64,000 nt of DNA from Streptomyces sp. YIM 121038 (GTDB taxonomy: Bacteria; Actinomycetota; Actinomycetes; Streptomycetales; Streptomycetaceae). The stretch spans positions 868,001 through 932,000 of the forward strand of contig NZ_CP030771.1 in assembly GCF_006088715.1 (NCBI RefSeq), read 5' to 3'. Shown piece by piece: positions 63,748 to 64,000 of the stretch (the stretch's first letter is position 1; each line of letters opens with the position of its first letter). The notes under the pieces are model-generated. The model was given only the letters and a program-made list of their open reading frames with translations, was not told the DNA's origin and ran no database searches. A program made the translations under genes and the position numbers.

Positions 63748-64000
63748 ATGGACCTCCAGCAGATGCGCTACGTCCTCGCGGTGGCGGAGACCGCCAGCTT
63801 CACGCGCGCCGCCGAGCGGTGCCACGTCGTCCAGTCCGCGCTCAGCCACCAGGTGGCCCGGCTGGAGAAGGAACTGGGCGCCAGGCTCTTCGAGCGGACC
63901 AGCCGCAGGGTGCGGCTCACCGCCGCCGGAGAGGCGTTCCTGCCCGCCGCGCGCCAGGCCCTGGAGGCGGCCGAGCGGGCCCGCGCGGAGGTGGCGGCGG
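63748..64000 (+). CDS. LysR-family transcriptional regulator, N-terminal part
   Basis: The first 84 residues of a LysR regulator run off the window edge. The winged helix is complete: MDLQQMRYVLAVAETASFTR, AAERCHVVQSALSHQVARLE, KELGARLFERTSRRVRLTAA, GEAFLPAARQALEAAERARA. It is divergent from the VOC gene, its probable target. The ligand-binding domain lies outside. ATG 63748 begins the domain directly. Confidence 0.92.
   Translation, partial: MDLQQMRYVLAVAETASFTRAAERCHVVQSALSHQVARLEKELGARLFERTSRRVRLTAAGEAFLPAARQALEAAERARAEVAA

Overview
The window is high-GC actinobacterial DNA and almost certainly a Streptomyces chromosome. The codon third positions are strongly G/C, there is an Endo H orthologue, an AfsR/SARP regulator, two ANTAR proteins, a WhiG-like sigma factor, DUF5133/CsbD stress proteins, and a few rare TTA (bldA-dependent) codons. 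About 67 genes or gene remnants can be supported. I see no rRNA, tRNA, CRISPR array, transposase or replication origin. The gene content (many regulators, secreted hydrolases, single-gene oxidoreductases and several decayed genes) looks like variable or arm-type Streptomyces sequence rather than core housekeeping DNA.

Layout. 0-9.3 kb: end of a zinc-type oxidoreductase, AraC regulator divergent from a cation-exchanger-like membrane protein, a large AfsR-type STAND regulator divergent from an FAD aromatic hydroxylase, and two acetyltransferases, one fused to a MarR domain that carries its own operator. 9.3-12.2 kb: a minus-strand regulatory block of two tightly coupled units: small membrane protein > ECF sigma > WhiG-like sigma lacking region 3, and small membrane protein > double-HTH regulator. 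12.3-15.3 kb: RibD/DHFR-like protein, small helical protein with a strong terminator, secreted beta-lactamase-fold hydrolase, decayed FtsX permease. 15.4-17.9 kb: a complete ECF41 module (sigma factor, NAD(P)-binding epimerase-like protein, CMD-type alkylhydroperoxidase) in which both target genes carry the expected TGTCACA-N16-(C/T)GTC promoter. 17.9-25.2 kb: HxlR/enoyl-CoA hydratase pair, RidA, an unknown two-gene unit, DM13 protein, an oxidoreductase/VOC/winged-helix operon behind twin operators, and a secreted propeller protein. 25.2-31.5 kb: a 1865-residue sacsin-like ATPase plus DUF3883 nuclease-like protein. 31.7-39 kb: hydrolase, acetyltransferase, GAF-ANTAR, Rieske oxygenase, DNA-alkylation repair HEAT protein, a frameshifted HEAT gene.

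39.6-45.1 kb is the best candidate for an undescribed system. A TTA-containing LuxR-type regulator with a degenerate receiver faces a TetR protein with an internal 9-residue tandem repeat. Divergent from the TetR gene runs a series of hotdog thioesterase, PaaA-like diiron protein, heme-oxygenase-like diiron protein, amino-acid dehydrogenase and nitroreductase. No NRPS, PKS or other known scaffold enzyme is present, so a compact oxidative route from an amino or keto acid is an inference only.

45-54 kb: DUF4291, StyA-like monooxygenase, MmyB-type XRE regulator divergent from a quinone reductase, then a series of secreted enzymes (serine hydrolase, Endo H, chymotrypsin-fold protease), two with TTA codons at the start of the gene. 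54-64 kb: acyl-CoA-dehydrogenase-like flavoprotein, TipA-type MerR with a 19-bp-spacer promoter, SDR, dienelactone hydrolase, and a stress group (DJ-1/PfpI, Dps, DUF5133, CsbD, a 56-residue hydrophobic protein, SRPBCC with a Gly-Pro tail). It closes with ANTAR protein, a frameshifted AraC gene, a secreted protein, and a VOC/LysR divergent pair cut by the window edge.

Functional assignments come from reading motifs by eye and from family knowledge; no database search was run.
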